This document shows positions 49,433-58,704 of a DNA stretch of 64,000 nt, piece after piece. Origin of the DNA: G963675935 sp963803125 (GTDB lineage: Bacteria > Planctomycetota > Planctomycetia > Pirellulales > Thermoguttaceae). The notes under the pieces were generated by a model that searched no databases, had not been told where the DNA came from, and was given only the letters and a program-made list of their open reading frames with translations. The stretch lies in the NCBI GenBank assembly GCA_963803125.1, contig CAWDLR010000003.1, positions 2,604,001 through 2,668,000 on the forward strand, written 5' to 3'. A program made the position numbers and the translations under genes. Position 1 is the stretch's first letter; each line of letters starts with the position of its first letter.

Positions 49433-52400
49433 AGCCGGCAAGACCATCGACTGTCTGGAGGAGATGGTCGAGCAAGTCACCCAGCGTCGGCCGCCCGACC
49501 AGTTGACCCCGATCAAGCGAACCGCCGATTTGCTGCGGGGCCAATGGTTAATCGCGGAAAGGCGCTATCTTGAGGCAGTGACCTGTCTGCGGGGGGCGGC
49601 AGTTGACCGACCGACCGGGGTCGAGGAGACTGCCCAGAGCGTTGCGGCATGGCAGTTGCTCGGCGACGCTTATGCCGGGCTCGCGCAGTGGGATCAGGCG
49701 GCGCTCGCCCATGAGCACGCGGTGGCGCTGCAACCGACGTTGGCGTCGCACCATTTGAGGGCTGCCGCCGCCTGGCTGTCGGCCGGCCGGCTCGATGCCG
49801 CGGAACAGCACTACCGCCTGGCGCTGTCGTTGCAGCCCTCGGCGGAAGCAGAGCTAGGTCTGGCCCAGTTGCTCCTCGACCAGCAACTCCGCCTGCCGAA
49901 AAAGGAAAGGGACTGGGATTCGTTCAACAGGGCCTTGGAAGGGGCCAAGAAAGCGGGCGAGGCGACGCCGTCTGCCGGCGGCTGGAGAGTGAAGTTGCTG
50001 GAAGCCGATTATTTGGCGACCATCGCCGACAAGCCGGGAGACACGGACGAATCGACCCGGAAAGCGCTGGCGATTTGTCGGAAAACGGAGCGCGAGTATG
50101 CGGCGAAAGCCATCGAGTTGTTGCCGCCGTTGGCAGAGACCTACGAGCGGCTCGGCCAGCCCGCCGACGCGGATCGCTTGGTCGAGCAATTGCGGACGAC
50201 TAGGGGCCAAGAGGCGGCGGCGTGCTTGCTGAAGGCACAGCTTTGTGTTTCTCGCAAGCAACCTGAAGAGGCGCGGAAGGTCTTGGCCGCGGCGCTCAAG
50301 GCGCTGCCCGAAGAGGCCCGTTCCGTGATTCGTCACAGACTAGTCAGACTGGACGCGCAGGAAGGCAAGGCCGACTTGGTGCGTGAGCATCTGCTCGAGG
50401 GTGCCCAAACCAAATCGCCAGACCTTGCCTCGCTGGTACAACTTGCGGGAATGGCTCTCGAAAAGCGCGATCTGGCCGAAGTCGAACAATGGGAGTCTAA
50501 GCTCCGCAAGATCGAGGGGGAGGACGGCGTTTTCTGGCAATACTATCGAGCCTACCGCCTATTGGCCGAGGCGACGGGCCCCGAGGACGGCGAACTTGTC
50601 GAGGCATTGCATCTGCAAGCCTCGATCGAGTTGCGGCGCCCCAGTTGGGAGAAGGCCCACACGCTCAAAGGGCTTCTGCTCGACGCCCGCGGCAACGTCG
50701 ATCGCGCGGTCATGGCGTATCGAGAGGCGGTCGCGCTCGGCGAACGGTCACCGTCGGTTGTGCGACTGCTGATTTCCCGGCTGCTTGAGACAAATCGGAG
50801 CGAGGAAGCGGAGCAGTATCTGCCGTTGCTCCGCGGCGAGGCGCTGTTGGCCGCCGATTACGACGTGTTGCGTCGCGCCGTCGAGGCGAAGCGCGTGCGG
50901 GTCGATCGTGCCTTGGAGTCGGCGCACCGGACCGCCGAGCAATTGCCCGCCGATCCCTTGGCGCAGCTTTGGCTGGGGCAATTATTGTCGACCGACAAGG
51001 AGAAGACGGCCCAGGCCGAGGCCGCGTTCAAGAAAGCGGTCGCGCTGGGCCCCGGCGAGCCGCGGCCGGCGGAAGAACTGTTCAATTTCTATTGGCGTTC
51101 GAGCCGGTCCGGCGACGCCCGCGAAGTGCTGCAAAGTCTCGAAAAGAAAAAGAAGCACGACGACGTACGATGTGCGTCACTGCTGGCGCGGGGATATCGC
51201 CTTTTGGGCGACAAGGAACAGGCACTTGGCAAGTACCGCGAGGCCGCGCGACTCGACCCGAAGAACGCGGCCCTGCAGGTGCAACTGGCCGAATACCTAG
51301 GGAGCGTGGGTACGACCGCCAACGCTGCTGAAGCGGAACGGTTGTTGCACGACGTTCTGGACAAATCGCCCAAGTCCTTTGCCGTTGCCAGGGCAAAACA
51401 GTTGCTCGTGGCGATCCTCGCCGCCCGCGGCGGGAGAGAGAACCTCGATAAGGTACAAAGAATCCTCGAAACGTCGCTGGCCGATCCCAAAAAGGCCAGC
51501 GACCACGACCGTCGGCTATTGGCGAAGCTGTTTGAAAGCGTTGGAAACGTGGAGGGCGCCCAGCAGCAATACCTGGCGCTCATCACCCGCGGGCATGTCA
51601 ACCCGGCCGACAGGGCTGCCTATTTCAAGTTGCTGCTGAAGGAGGCCCGCTTCCAGGACGCCGACGCGGAATTGAAGAAGTGGGAAGTCGAGCAGCGCAA
51701 CGATCTGGGCGTGGCGTCGCTGCGGGCACGCTGGCTGCACGCCAAAGGCCAGCTCAATAAGATCGAACCCCTGCTGGAGCCGTTGGCCGAAAAGGCCGTC
51801 GAGCGGCTGCCCAAGGACTCAACCCAGCAGGGCCGCCTTATGCTGGAGATGGGAGGACTCTATTCCTCCCTCGACCTCCACAAAGTCGCCGAGCGATGGT
51901 ATCGCCGGGTGTTGGCGGTGCAGCCGAAATCTTATCCGTTCCTGGCCGAGTCGCTGGCACGGCAGGGGCGGATGAAGGAGGCGATCGAGTTGTGCCGTGA
52001 CGCGGCGAAATCCGACTCTTCGACGGCGCCGGCTATTGCGGCGACGGCCGTGCTGCTGGTGGGCAGTCCATCCGCTGAGGGTTTTGCCCTGGCGGAGCCC
52101 CTGCTCGCCAAGGTCGCTGCCGAGCACAAAGACGATGTGGTCCTGCTGGCGGCGTTGGGCAACGTCCGCGTCGCCCAACAGCGGCTCGATGAAGCCGTGG
52201 TGCTGTTCCGGCGGGCACTGGCGCTCGCGCCGAACGAACGGGACCTGTTGAACGACCTCGCCACGGTGCTCGCCGAGCGTCCCGAGAATCGCCAAGACGC
52301 GTCGCGCTTTGTCGACCAGGCCATTGAGATTAGCGGCCAGCGGCCCGAGTTGCTCGATACCAAAGGCACGATTCTGCTGCTCGATGGCAAGCCAGCGGAG

Positions 52401-52607
52401 GCGGTGCCGCTCTTGGAGCAGGCGGCCCTCTCCCTGGATGCCGATCCGAGGTACTGTTTCCACTTGGCGGTGGCCTACGATCGCGCGGGGCAGCCGGAGA
52501 AGGCCCGCGAGGCATTTCGCACCGCCAGCAAGAATCACTTGACCCGGCAGATACTGACGCCGACGGATAAGAGTCTGCTGGAAGAGCTGCAAAAGAAGTT
52601 CAATTGA
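49413..52607 (+). CDS. TPR protein of the exosortase locus, C-terminal part
   Basis: The frame encodes about 1060 residues of many TPR units, for example AWQLLGDAYAGLAQWDQAAL, YREAARLDPKNAALQVQLAE and LGNVRVAQQRLDEAVVLFRR followed by ALALAPNERDLLNDLATVLA. It lacks a signal peptide or a convincing start: the listed start is an internal GTG and no ribosome site precedes it. It is therefore best read as the continuation of the preceding frame after a single-base shift. PEP-CTERM/exosortase clusters often encode such PrsT-like TPR proteins. It ends 1 bp before the EpsI-like gene. Confidence 0.85.
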   Translation: MQPKLDEAGKTIDCLEEMVEQVTQRRPPDQLTPIKRTADLLRGQWLIAERRYLEAVTCLRGAAVDRPTGVEETAQSVAAWQLLGDAYAGLAQWDQAALAHEHAVALQPTLASHHLRAAAAWLSAGRLDAAEQHYRLALSLQPSAEAELGLAQLLLDQQLRLPKKERDWDSFNRALEGAKKAGEATPSAGGWRVKLLEADYLATIADKPGDTDESTRKALAICRKTEREYAAKAIELLPPLAETYERLGQPADADRLVEQLRTTRGQEAAACLLKAQLCVSRKQPEEARKVLAAALKALPEEARSVIRHRLVRLDAQEGKADLVREHLLEGAQTKSPDLASLVQLAGMALEKRDLAEVEQWESKLRKIEGEDGVFWQYYRAYRLLAEATGPEDGELVEALHLQASIELRRPSWEKAHTLKGLLLDARGNVDRAVMAYREAVALGERSPSVVRLLISRLLETNRSEEAEQYLPLLRGEALLAADYDVLRRAVEAKRVRVDRALESAHRTAEQLPADPLAQLWLGQLLSTDKEKTAQAEAAFKKAVALGPGEPRPAEELFNFYWRSSRSGDAREVLQSLEKKKKHDDVRCASLLARGYRLLGDKEQALGKYREAARLDPKNAALQVQLAEYLGSVGTTANAAEAERLLHDVLDKSPKSFAVARAKQLLVAILAARGGRENLDKVQRILETSLADPKKASDHDRRLLAKLFESVGNVEGAQQQYLALITRGHVNPADRAAYFKLLLKEARFQDADAELKKWEVEQRNDLGVASLRARWLHAKGQLNKIEPLLEPLAEKAVERLPKDSTQQGRLMLEMGGLYSSLDLHKVAERWYRRVLAVQPKSYPFLAESLARQGRMKEAIELCRDAAKSDSSTAPAIAATAVLLVGSPSAEGFALAEPLLAKVAAEHKDDVVLLAALGNVRVAQQRLDEAVVLFRRALALAPNERDLLNDLATVLAERPENRQDASRFVDQAIEISGQRPELLDTKGTILLLDGKPAEAVPLLEQAALSLDADPRYCFHLAVAYDRAGQPEKAREAFRTASKNHLTRQILTPTDKSLLEELQKKFN

Positions 52608-52608
52608 G

Positions 52609-53277
52609 ATGAGACCCTCGTACCTGTTGCTTGGCGTTGTGGTTGCTTTCGGCCTGACGATCCTCTCGGGCGTCCTGCAGGGGCGGATGCGCAACCGCTG
52701 GGGAGTTTCGCCCGATACGATCCGTGCGGCCGGCAAACTGGCCGATATCCCGTCGCAGTTCGGCGATTGGAAGCTCGTTTCCAAGGGCAAACTGGGAGAA
52801 ACCGAGAAAACGATGCTGGAATGTGCGGGCTTCTTCGTCGGCGAGTACCGAAATCGGGTGAGCGGTGAGGCGGTGAACGTAACCGTCTTGCTGGGGCCGC
52901 CGGGTACGATCGCCGCGCACACGCCCGAAGTCTGCTTTCCCAGCACAGGTTATACGGCCTTGGGAGAGCGGGAAGGACTCGCTATCCGCGGCAAGGACGA
53001 ACAAGACGATCAGATTTGGGGGCTCACATACCACGTCAACAACGTCCACGGAGGGATACTCCGCGCGTGTTATGCCTGGAGCACCGGGCAACGTTGGGCC
53101 GCCAGCGAGCGTCCGCGCTTCGAATACGCCGGTAAACCCTACTTATACAAAATCCAGGCTGTGTCGCGATTGGCGTCGGGAGCGGATCTGCGTGCCCACG
53201 ATCCGTGCATGGAATTCCTGCGAGGTTTCCTGCCGGTCGTGCGGCGGTGCATGGTCGAGCCGCCCGAAGACAATTAA
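52609..53277 (+). CDS. Exosortase-associated EpsI-family protein
   Basis: The 222-residue product has an N-terminal membrane anchor (LLGVVVAFGLTILSGVLQG) and the EpsI/DUF3485 hallmark AAHTPEVCFPSTGY, a Cys-containing motif, preceded by NVTVLLGPPGTIAAH. EpsI proteins are either fused to, or encoded beside, exosortases and are needed for exopolysaccharide production or processing. Translation starts one base after the TPR stop, so it is coupled. The C-terminus ends in FLPVVRRCMVEPPEDN. Confidence 0.93.
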   Translation: MRPSYLLLGVVVAFGLTILSGVLQGRMRNRWGVSPDTIRAAGKLADIPSQFGDWKLVSKGKLGETEKTMLECAGFFVGEYRNRVSGEAVNVTVLLGPPGTIAAHTPEVCFPSTGYTALGEREGLAIRGKDEQDDQIWGLTYHVNNVHGGILRACYAWSTGQRWAASERPRFEYAGKPYLYKIQAVSRLASGADLRAHDPCMEFLRGFLPVVRRCMVEPPEDN

Positions 53278-53301
53278 CCTCTTGTTTGGGGGGATAACGT
53301 T

Positions 53302-54210
53302 ATGTCGGTCAAACAGACGAAAAGAGCGGCCGCGCGGCAGCGTCAGTCGACGATGGGCTTGGCGCCGCGAAAACGGACGGTGGAGACGCTTTCTCCCTCG
53401 GCATACTTCCGCTGGAAGGCCGTGTTCGACCGGGTTCTCGCGGTGTTCCTGCTTGTGCCGGGCCTGCCGCTGATCGGTTTGCTCGTTCTCCTGGTGCGCC
53501 TGACTTCCCGCGGTCCGGGCCTCTATTGCCAGGTTCGCGTCGGCCGCCACGGCCGCAAGTTCAAAATGTACAAGATCCGGACCATGCATCACGACGCGGA
53601 GTCGGGCACCGGTCCGGTTTGGACGCAGACCGCCCACGACCCGCGGATTACCGCCCCCGGACGGATACTGCGGCGGTTCCATCTCGACGAGATCCCGCAA
53701 CTGCTGAACGTCGTCAAAGGGGAGATGTCGATCGTCGGTCCGCGGCCGGAACGGCCGGAGTTCGTTCACGTGCTGGCTGAGTCGATCCCCGGGTATTACC
53801 AGCGGACCGTCGTTCGACCGGGAGTCACCGGATTGGCGCAACTGAATCTTCCGCCCGATTCCGATCTGAACAGCGTCCGCCGCAAGCTGCTCCTTGATTG
53901 CGAATATATCCATCATGCCGGGCCGTGGCTCGATGCGCGCATCTTTCTGTGCACGGCCCTGCGAATGATGAAAGTATCAGAGGCCTTGTTGCTGCGGTTT
54001 TTTGGCCTGCGGCGGAATGTCGTGCTCCTGGAAACTCCCGAAACCGGGGCGTGCGGCGGCGGGGGAAACGGCAACGGGCACGGCAACGGTTCCAATCCCG
54101 CGCCGACCACGCCGACGAAGATTCTGCATCAGGCGACGGCGGAATCGACCAAGGACGAACGCTCCGTCAAAGACGCGCGGAGGCATCATGCCCCGATCAA
54201 GCCGCGATGA
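53302..54210 (+). CDS. Initiating sugar transferase (polyprenyl-phosphate glycosyl-1-phosphate transferase)
   Basis: The 302-residue product attaches the first sugar phosphate to undecaprenyl phosphate. One membrane segment (VLAVFLLVPGLPLIGLLVLL) is followed by the conserved catalytic region RVGRHGRKFKMYKIRTMHHD, RRFHLDEIPQLLNVVKGEMS, IVGPRPERPEF and YQRTVVRPGVTGLAQ. The usual long N-terminal membrane part of WbaP/WcaJ enzymes is missing, so it is the short form. The C-terminal 60 residues are low-complexity Gly/Asn-rich. A strong GGGGGG site precedes the ATG at 53302. The stop overlaps the next start (ATGA). Confidence 0.94.
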   Translation: MSVKQTKRAAARQRQSTMGLAPRKRTVETLSPSAYFRWKAVFDRVLAVFLLVPGLPLIGLLVLLVRLTSRGPGLYCQVRVGRHGRKFKMYKIRTMHHDAESGTGPVWTQTAHDPRITAPGRILRRFHLDEIPQLLNVVKGEMSIVGPRPERPEFVHVLAESIPGYYQRTVVRPGVTGLAQLNLPPDSDLNSVRRKLLLDCEYIHHAGPWLDARIFLCTALRMMKVSEALLLRFFGLRRNVVLLETPETGACGGGGNGNGHGNGSNPAPTTPTKILHQATAESTKDERSVKDARRHHAPIKPR

Positions 54211-55490
54211 GTACCGACTCTCTCCCAACCTCTGCTGCTGAGACGGCCCTTACATTCCGGCTGCCGACCGGATATGATGATCTTGGCCGAAAGCACGCGG
54301 CAGCCGAGGAGATTCCCATCGACGATTCTGGTACCCCTGAGCATCGCCCGGTTGACGGTCTGCCCTACGGGTGTCCTGTGCGCGACGGCCCATCCAGGAC
54401 TTCGATGCCGGGGCGTGGTTTCGTGGTTCGGCCGGAGGTTCTCGACGCCGCTCACGCGGCGGCGACGCGGCGGCGGTCGTGGCCATCCACGCTGGTGATG
54501 GTTTGCACGTGGTTGTACGTTGCGGCCGTGCTCGGCGTCTGGTTGTTGCTGCGGTTTGCCGGCGACCGTTGGTGGTTCGCAACCGTTGTTCTCTTCGGCC
54601 CGCGGTGGCTTTGTGCCGTGCCACTGGCGGCGCTCGCGCCGGCGGCAGTGCGCTGGCGGCGGCGGATGCTATGGGTGTTGGGCGCTGCGGCAATACTGGT
54701 TCTCGGTCCGATCATGGGGTTTTGCGTCCCTTGGGGGCGGCTGGCGGCCGGAAATGGCCCGTCGTTGCGCGTGCTGACCTGCAACCTGAAGGGGAAATGC
54801 AACAACAACGTAGTCCTCGATGACTTGATCGAGCGGAGCAAGCCGGACGTCATCGTGTTGCAGGAGTGCTGGGGGGAAGTACACATCGCTTGGCCGGCCG
54901 GCTGGACCCGCCCCTACCAGCAGGATGGTTTTGTCGTTGCCTCCCGCTATCCGGTGGTCCATGAGGGAGACGATCATAGCTGGCAGTTGCCGGGCCACTG
55001 GCCGCATACGGACATGGTCCACTGCACCATTCGTGTGGACGGACGAAACATCGACTTTTGCAGCGTGCACTTGCTCAGCCCGCACCAGGGGTTGGAGGCG
55101 GTTCTCGATCACAAGACACTGCTCCGCCCCTCCGATGGCCCGATACTTGATGCCGAGATCGAGCAGCGCCGCTTGGAGTCGGAGGACGCCTATCGCTTTG
55201 CTTGCCGGCTATCGGAACAGTCGATTTTGGCTGGCGATTTCAACTTGCCCGTCGATAGCACCATATACCGCGAATACTGGAGTGCCTTCCACGACGGCTT
55301 CTCCGAGGTCGGGGTGGGGTTCGGCTACACCGAATGGCCGCAGATCCGCAACTGCCGGCTGTTTGGCGTGCGGATCGATCACGTTTTGACGGGCGACGGC
55401 TGGCGATGCCGCCGCTGCTGGGTCGGGCCAGACGTGGGCTCCGACCATCTCCCCTTGTTGGCCGATCTCTCGCCTGTCAGCGCCGAATGA
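54207..55490 (+). CDS. Endonuclease/exonuclease/phosphatase-family membrane protein
   Basis: The product has 427 residues. After a polar N-terminus come two or three membrane helices (VMVCTWLYVAAVLGVWLLL and MLWVLGAAAILVLGPIMGF). The catalytic domain then has LRVLTCNLKGKCNNN, KPDVIVLQECWGE (metal-binding Glu), VHLLSPHQGL, LAGDFNLPVDS, RIDHVLTGD and GSDHLPLLADL with the catalytic His. EEP-fold enzymes cut phosphodiesters in nucleic acids, lipids or nucleotides, and the extracytoplasmic site fits a lipid or sugar-phosphate substrate. The ATG at 54207 overlaps the previous stop, so it belongs to the exosortase operon. Confidence 0.9.
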   Translation: MSTDSLPTSAAETALTFRLPTGYDDLGRKHAAAEEIPIDDSGTPEHRPVDGLPYGCPVRDGPSRTSMPGRGFVVRPEVLDAAHAAATRRRSWPSTLVMVCTWLYVAAVLGVWLLLRFAGDRWWFATVVLFGPRWLCAVPLAALAPAAVRWRRRMLWVLGAAAILVLGPIMGFCVPWGRLAAGNGPSLRVLTCNLKGKCNNNVVLDDLIERSKPDVIVLQECWGEVHIAWPAGWTRPYQQDGFVVASRYPVVHEGDDHSWQLPGHWPHTDMVHCTIRVDGRNIDFCSVHLLSPHQGLEAVLDHKTLLRPSDGPILDAEIEQRRLESEDAYRFACRLSEQSILAGDFNLPVDSTIYREYWSAFHDGFSEVGVGFGYTEWPQIRNCRLFGVRIDHVLTGDGWRCRRCWVGPDVGSDHLPLLADLSPVSAE

Positions 55491-55589
55491 CTTCGATGCC
55501 TGTGGAAAATAGATGGCTCGACGATCGCAGGTCAACTCTCCCCTCGACTGGTGGAGGAGGGGACTCTGTGATATGCTTCATTTATTCCC

Positions 55590-55775
55590 ATGGCCCACGA
55601 AATTGCCAAGCTCATGTTGGAGCACGCCGGCACGTTCTTGGAACGCACCGAGGCAATTCGCACGGCGCTGTCGTTGGGCATGCCGCTCCGCGAGATCGAG
55701 GAATACCTCGATTGGCTGGACGCCACGCGCGGACCGCCTCGCGATGTGCGAGAGGAGCCGCCCACCGACAAGTAG
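55590..55775 (+). CDS. Small conserved-looking acidic protein
   Basis: The 61-residue ORF MAHEIAKLMLEHAGTFLERT continues EAIRTALSLGMPLREIEEYL DWLDATRGPP. It is predicted helical, with no cysteine or signal peptide. It follows the exosortase operon after about 100 bp and stands alone. The regular helix pattern and codon use suggest a real gene. The function is unknown. The gap 55776-56004 shows nothing else. Confidence 0.55.
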   Translation: MAHEIAKLMLEHAGTFLERTEAIRTALSLGMPLREIEEYLDWLDATRGPPRDVREEPPTDK

Positions 55776-56004
55776 GCTGCGGCAGAATTTCCGCCGGCGA
55801 GGCGGCGGCCGTCCGCGCGCGACCCGCGTCGCGCGCTCCTCGTGTGAGCATAGCATTCCCCCCGCGCAAACGTAGGACAATTGACGGGGTTATCGCCGGG
55901 GGCTAGAATCAGTGCGATAACGTCGCTCCGGAAGACTCCTGTCCCGCAGAGCAGCCGTGAAAAGAAAGCATCGCGAAATCAAGATACGTTGCACGTCGGC
56001 GGCA

Positions 56005-56601
56005 ATGCCCGATGTGAGTAGCGGCGACGCGGTTGAGCGAGCCGGCGACGACAGGGCGGGGGTGCACGCGGACGGATTGCTGGCCAAGCGCTGCCTGGAC
56101 GGCGAGGTGACGGCATGGGAGGAGCTTTACGCCCAGTGCCACGAGCCGCTGCTGGTCTCGATTCGCATCATGCTCGGCTCGCAAAGCGCCGACACCAACC
56201 TGGTCGACGAGATCGCCGCCCGGGTGTGGTACGCACTGGTGGCCAACGACGGCGAGTTGCTGGCGCGCTACAAGACCAATCGCGGCGCTCGGCTGATTAC
56301 CTTCATGCGGCTGCGGGCCAGCAGCGAGATTGTGCGCTACATCCGCAGCGAGGTCCGCCATCGCAAGCGCGAATTGGCCGCCCTGCGGCAGAGAATGCGG
56401 CATCAAGGCGAGGACGGCGCGCAGCCGGTCAACGTGCTGGCGGAGTTCCTCGGCACGCTCACTCCGCGCGAGCGCGTCTTTTGCAGCGAGCAACTGCTCG
56501 GCGAACCATCCGAGGCGGCGCAGTCGGCGTTCACAGCCTCGAACATCTGGCAGCTTAGCCACCGCATTCGCCGCAAGCTGCTTCGCTTCTTGGGCCGCTA
56601 G
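56005..56601 (+). CDS. Sigma-70-like (ECF-type) RNA polymerase sigma factor
   Basis: The 198-residue product begins MPDVSSGDAVERAGDDRAGV. The region 2-like part is LLAKRCLDGEVTAWEELYAQ followed by ANDGELLARYKTNRGARLIT and FMRLRASSEIVRYIRSEVRH. The region 4-like helix-turn-helix is LTPRERVFCSEQLLGEPSEA followed by FTASNIWQLSHRIRRKLLRF. The match to ECF sigma factors is moderate, and the planctomycete-type divergence is strong. A GTG at 55957 would extend it by 16 residues. No anti-sigma factor is adjacent. Confidence 0.72.
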   Translation: MPDVSSGDAVERAGDDRAGVHADGLLAKRCLDGEVTAWEELYAQCHEPLLVSIRIMLGSQSADTNLVDEIAARVWYALVANDGELLARYKTNRGARLITFMRLRASSEIVRYIRSEVRHRKRELAALRQRMRHQGEDGAQPVNVLAEFLGTLTPRERVFCSEQLLGEPSEAAQSAFTASNIWQLSHRIRRKLLRFLGR

Positions 56602-56671
56602 CGGCGGCCTGCTTCTCGCGGAAACGTCCCCCGGCGGGGACGCTCTGTCCGCAACGGCTCTCGCAGACCGT

Positions 56672-57616
56672 TCACGCCAGGTCGCGATCCTCGAACAACA
56701 ACAGCGCCACCAGCATCGCCACCGTGCTGTACAAGAGGCAGTAGAGCCCGTCCCAGGCAATGTAGTCCCACGGCAGCGGGACTCCCGCCGAGATGCCGGC
56801 GGAGATGTTGAAGTGGTCGAGCACGGGAAAGATCGCCGACTGCAAATCGGCGATGAAGCGCACGAATTCGCTCTTCCCCACGGCGGAATCGGCCAAGATC
56901 GGCACCAGGTGGCCGAGCACGTAAATCGCCGCGCAGATGATCATGTTGGCCATCATCGGCAGCCGCGTGGAAATGGCCACGCTGATCGCCGTCAGCACGA
57001 CCGTCTCCATCAGCGCCAAGGTCAGGCCGGGGGCGATCTGCACGATTTCCGCCTGGCATTCCAGAGCGGTGGCCTCGGGCGAGCCGGTCTCGCGCGGATC
57101 ATAGGCGGCCTTGAACGATACGCTCGCCAGAAACACCGTGCCGAGGACGATGAAAATGATCGCCACCGGAATCAGGATGCCCAGGAACTTGCCGAGAATG
57201 AATTGCCGCCGCCCCACCGGTTTCGACAAGAGCGTCAGCGCGGTGCGGCCTTCGATCTCGTCGGCGATCGAGACGCTGGCCGTCCAGAGGGCGAAGAAGA
57301 TCGACAGCACCATAATCAAGGTCAAGCCCTCATCCTTGAGCATCTTGATGTCTTCGCCCAGTGTGTTGTAGGGGATGAAGGGGAACAACACCAGGGCGAA
57401 GACGCCGATGGCCAACAACACGTAGAACAACGGTTGCGACATCGCCTCCTTGGCGGTGGTCCGCGCGATGGCGGCCAGCTTGGGCGCCAGCAGACGGAAG
57501 ATCGCACCGACCAACACGAGGACGACGACCGCGACCGCGGTCCCGGCGCCCACCTTCCAGAGCGGATAGAGCCAGGCCGGGGTTATTCCGAACAGGACCA
57601 GATGACTTGCTTCCAC
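56672..57616 (-). CDS. ABC transporter permease (ABC-2 type)
   Basis: The product has 314 residues from the GTG at 57616 (AGGAATC upstream). Starts further upstream, including an ATG at 57661, would overlap the acylphosphatase gene. Six or so membrane helices are visible, starting LYPLWKVGAGTAVAVVVLVL and including FYVLLAIGVFALVLFPFIPY and PVAIIFIVLGTVFLASVSF. The cytoplasmic loop IADEIEGRTALTLLSKPVGR is typical of ABC-2 permeases. The ATPase partner is not in the window. It is the last gene of the iscA-acyP-permease operon. The substrate is unknown. Confidence 0.85.
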   Translation of the reverse strand: MEASHLVLFGITPAWLYPLWKVGAGTAVAVVVLVLVGAIFRLLAPKLAAIARTTAKEAMSQPLFYVLLAIGVFALVLFPFIPYNTLGEDIKMLKDEGLTLIMVLSIFFALWTASVSIADEIEGRTALTLLSKPVGRRQFILGKFLGILIPVAIIFIVLGTVFLASVSFKAAYDPRETGSPEATALECQAEIVQIAPGLTLALMETVVLTAISVAISTRLPMMANMIICAAIYVLGHLVPILADSAVGKSEFVRFIADLQSAIFPVLDHFNISAGISAGVPLPWDYIAWDGLYCLLYSTVAMLVALLLFEDRDLA

Positions 57617-57638
57617 GTTGATGATTCCTGAAAGAGCC

Positions 57639-57923
57639 TTAATGCCGGATTTCAAACGCATGGAAACGCCCCGTGGCGGGCCGGGTGGTTTCCCGAACGT
57701 CTCGAATATAGGTCGTCATTTCCGCCTTGATCGCATCCAAGAAACCGCCGATCTCGCCGGCGCCGCCTTCGACGACAAGCAGAACCCGCCCGTCCGGCAG
57801 GTTCCGCACGAAACCGGTTACGCCGAAGCCGGCGGCCAGCGAACGCGCGGTGTAGCGAAAGCCCACGCCTTGCACGCTGCCGGCGTAATGGACCTCCCGC
57901 TGCTGTTGCTGGTTGTCGGACAC
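57639..57923 (-). CDS. acyP: Acylphosphatase
   Basis: The 94-residue enzyme hydrolyses acyl phosphates. The signature YAGSVQGVGFRYTARSLAAG contains the phosphate-binding loop and catalytic Arg. The second motif GVTGFVRNLPDGRVLLVVEG contains the catalytic Asn. The length is typical. It starts 11 bp after the IscA-like gene stop and ends 22 bp before the permease GTG, so all three genes should be cotranscribed. Confidence 0.95.
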   Translation of the reverse strand: MSDNQQQQREVHYAGSVQGVGFRYTARSLAAGFGVTGFVRNLPDGRVLLVVEGGAGEIGGFLDAIKAEMTTYIRDVRETTRPATGRFHAFEIRH

Positions 57924-57934
57924 CGTTTCGCGCC

Positions 57935-58267
57935 CTAATGGCCACCGCAGCCGGGGCAGCCGCCGCCGCGCGGCACGTTGGGATTCTCGATCGAGAATCC
58001 GCGTCCCAGCGGGCCATCCTGAAAATCGATCGTCGTGCCGTCCAGGTGCAACGCCATCTTCTTGGAGGCGACCAGGCGGATGCCGTGCTGCGGGTAACTG
58101 GCGTCGATCGCGGGATTAAAATCGGTCGCAAAGCCCAGAAGGTATTGCAGACCGGAGCAACCGCCGCCGGCAATGCCCAGTCGCAGCACGCTTTCCGCAT
58201 CGACTTTCTGGGCCTCCATGTAGCGTCTAACCTCTCCGGCCGCCGCCGCCGTCAATGTAATTGCCAT
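57935..58267 (-). CDS. IscA/ErpA-type iron-sulfur cluster carrier
   Basis: The 110-residue A-type carrier starts MAITLTAAAAGEVRRYMEAQ. C37 lies in LGIAGGGCSGLQYLLGFATD, and C104 and C107 lie in the C-terminal RGGGCPGCGGH, together the three conserved Cys ligands of the HesB family. It carries Fe-S clusters to target proteins. The ATG at 58267 is chosen because upstream codons only read through a 44-bp tandem array. It is the first gene of the acyP/permease operon. Confidence 0.94.
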   Translation of the reverse strand: MAITLTAAAAGEVRRYMEAQKVDAESVLRLGIAGGGCSGLQYLLGFATDFNPAIDASYPQHGIRLVASKKMALHLDGTTIDFQDGPLGRGFSIENPNVPRGGGCPGCGGH

Positions 58268-58385
58268 CGTTGCTTCAGACTCCGTACGTCGTTTGCGTGG
58301 CAGTGTTCCAACCAATTCAATGGTACTATGGCCCGGTGCGAAAGCCAAGGTGGCGGCGAGGGGAGCAGCCCAATTTGACGACGAG

Positions 58386-58589
58386 TAGGTCCCGCCTGCC
58401 GGGCGGGACTTTTCCGGGCAGGACGCATGCAAGTCCCGCCCGGCAGGCGGGACTTTTCCGGGCAGGACGCGTGCAAGTCCCGCCCGGCAGGCGGGACTTT
58501 TCCGGGCAGGACGCATGCAAGTCCCGCCCGGCAGGCGGGACTTTTCCGGGCAGGACGCATGCAAGTCCCGCCCGGCAGGCGGGACCTAC
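58386..58589. repeat. Tandem array, 44-bp period, five GTCCCGCC palindromes
   Basis: GTCCCGCCnGGCAGGCGGGAC-type units start at 58389, 58433, 58477, 58521 and 58565 and are nearly identical, joined by TTTTCCGGGCAGGACGCATG-CAA. The outer ends TAGGTCCCGCC and GGCGGGACCTA make the whole array an inverted repeat. It lies in the 437-bp gap between iscA and the DUF1559 gene. Nothing else is seen there except GGCGGAAAACCGCCGCC at about 58651. Confidence 0.85.
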
Positions 58590-58704
58590 TGCCGGGAACT
58601 CCCTCTCACGATGGGGGCGACGGCGCACCAGCGGCGCAAAGAACAGGCGGCGGAAAACCGCCGCCTGGAAAACGTTACACCGGCTGTTCGGAAGTGCGCG
58701 ACTA

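Noticed and set aside
58386..58589. Possible CRISPR array (44-bp period)
   Set aside because: The whole 44-bp unit is repeated with no variable spacer; it is a tandem palindrome array.
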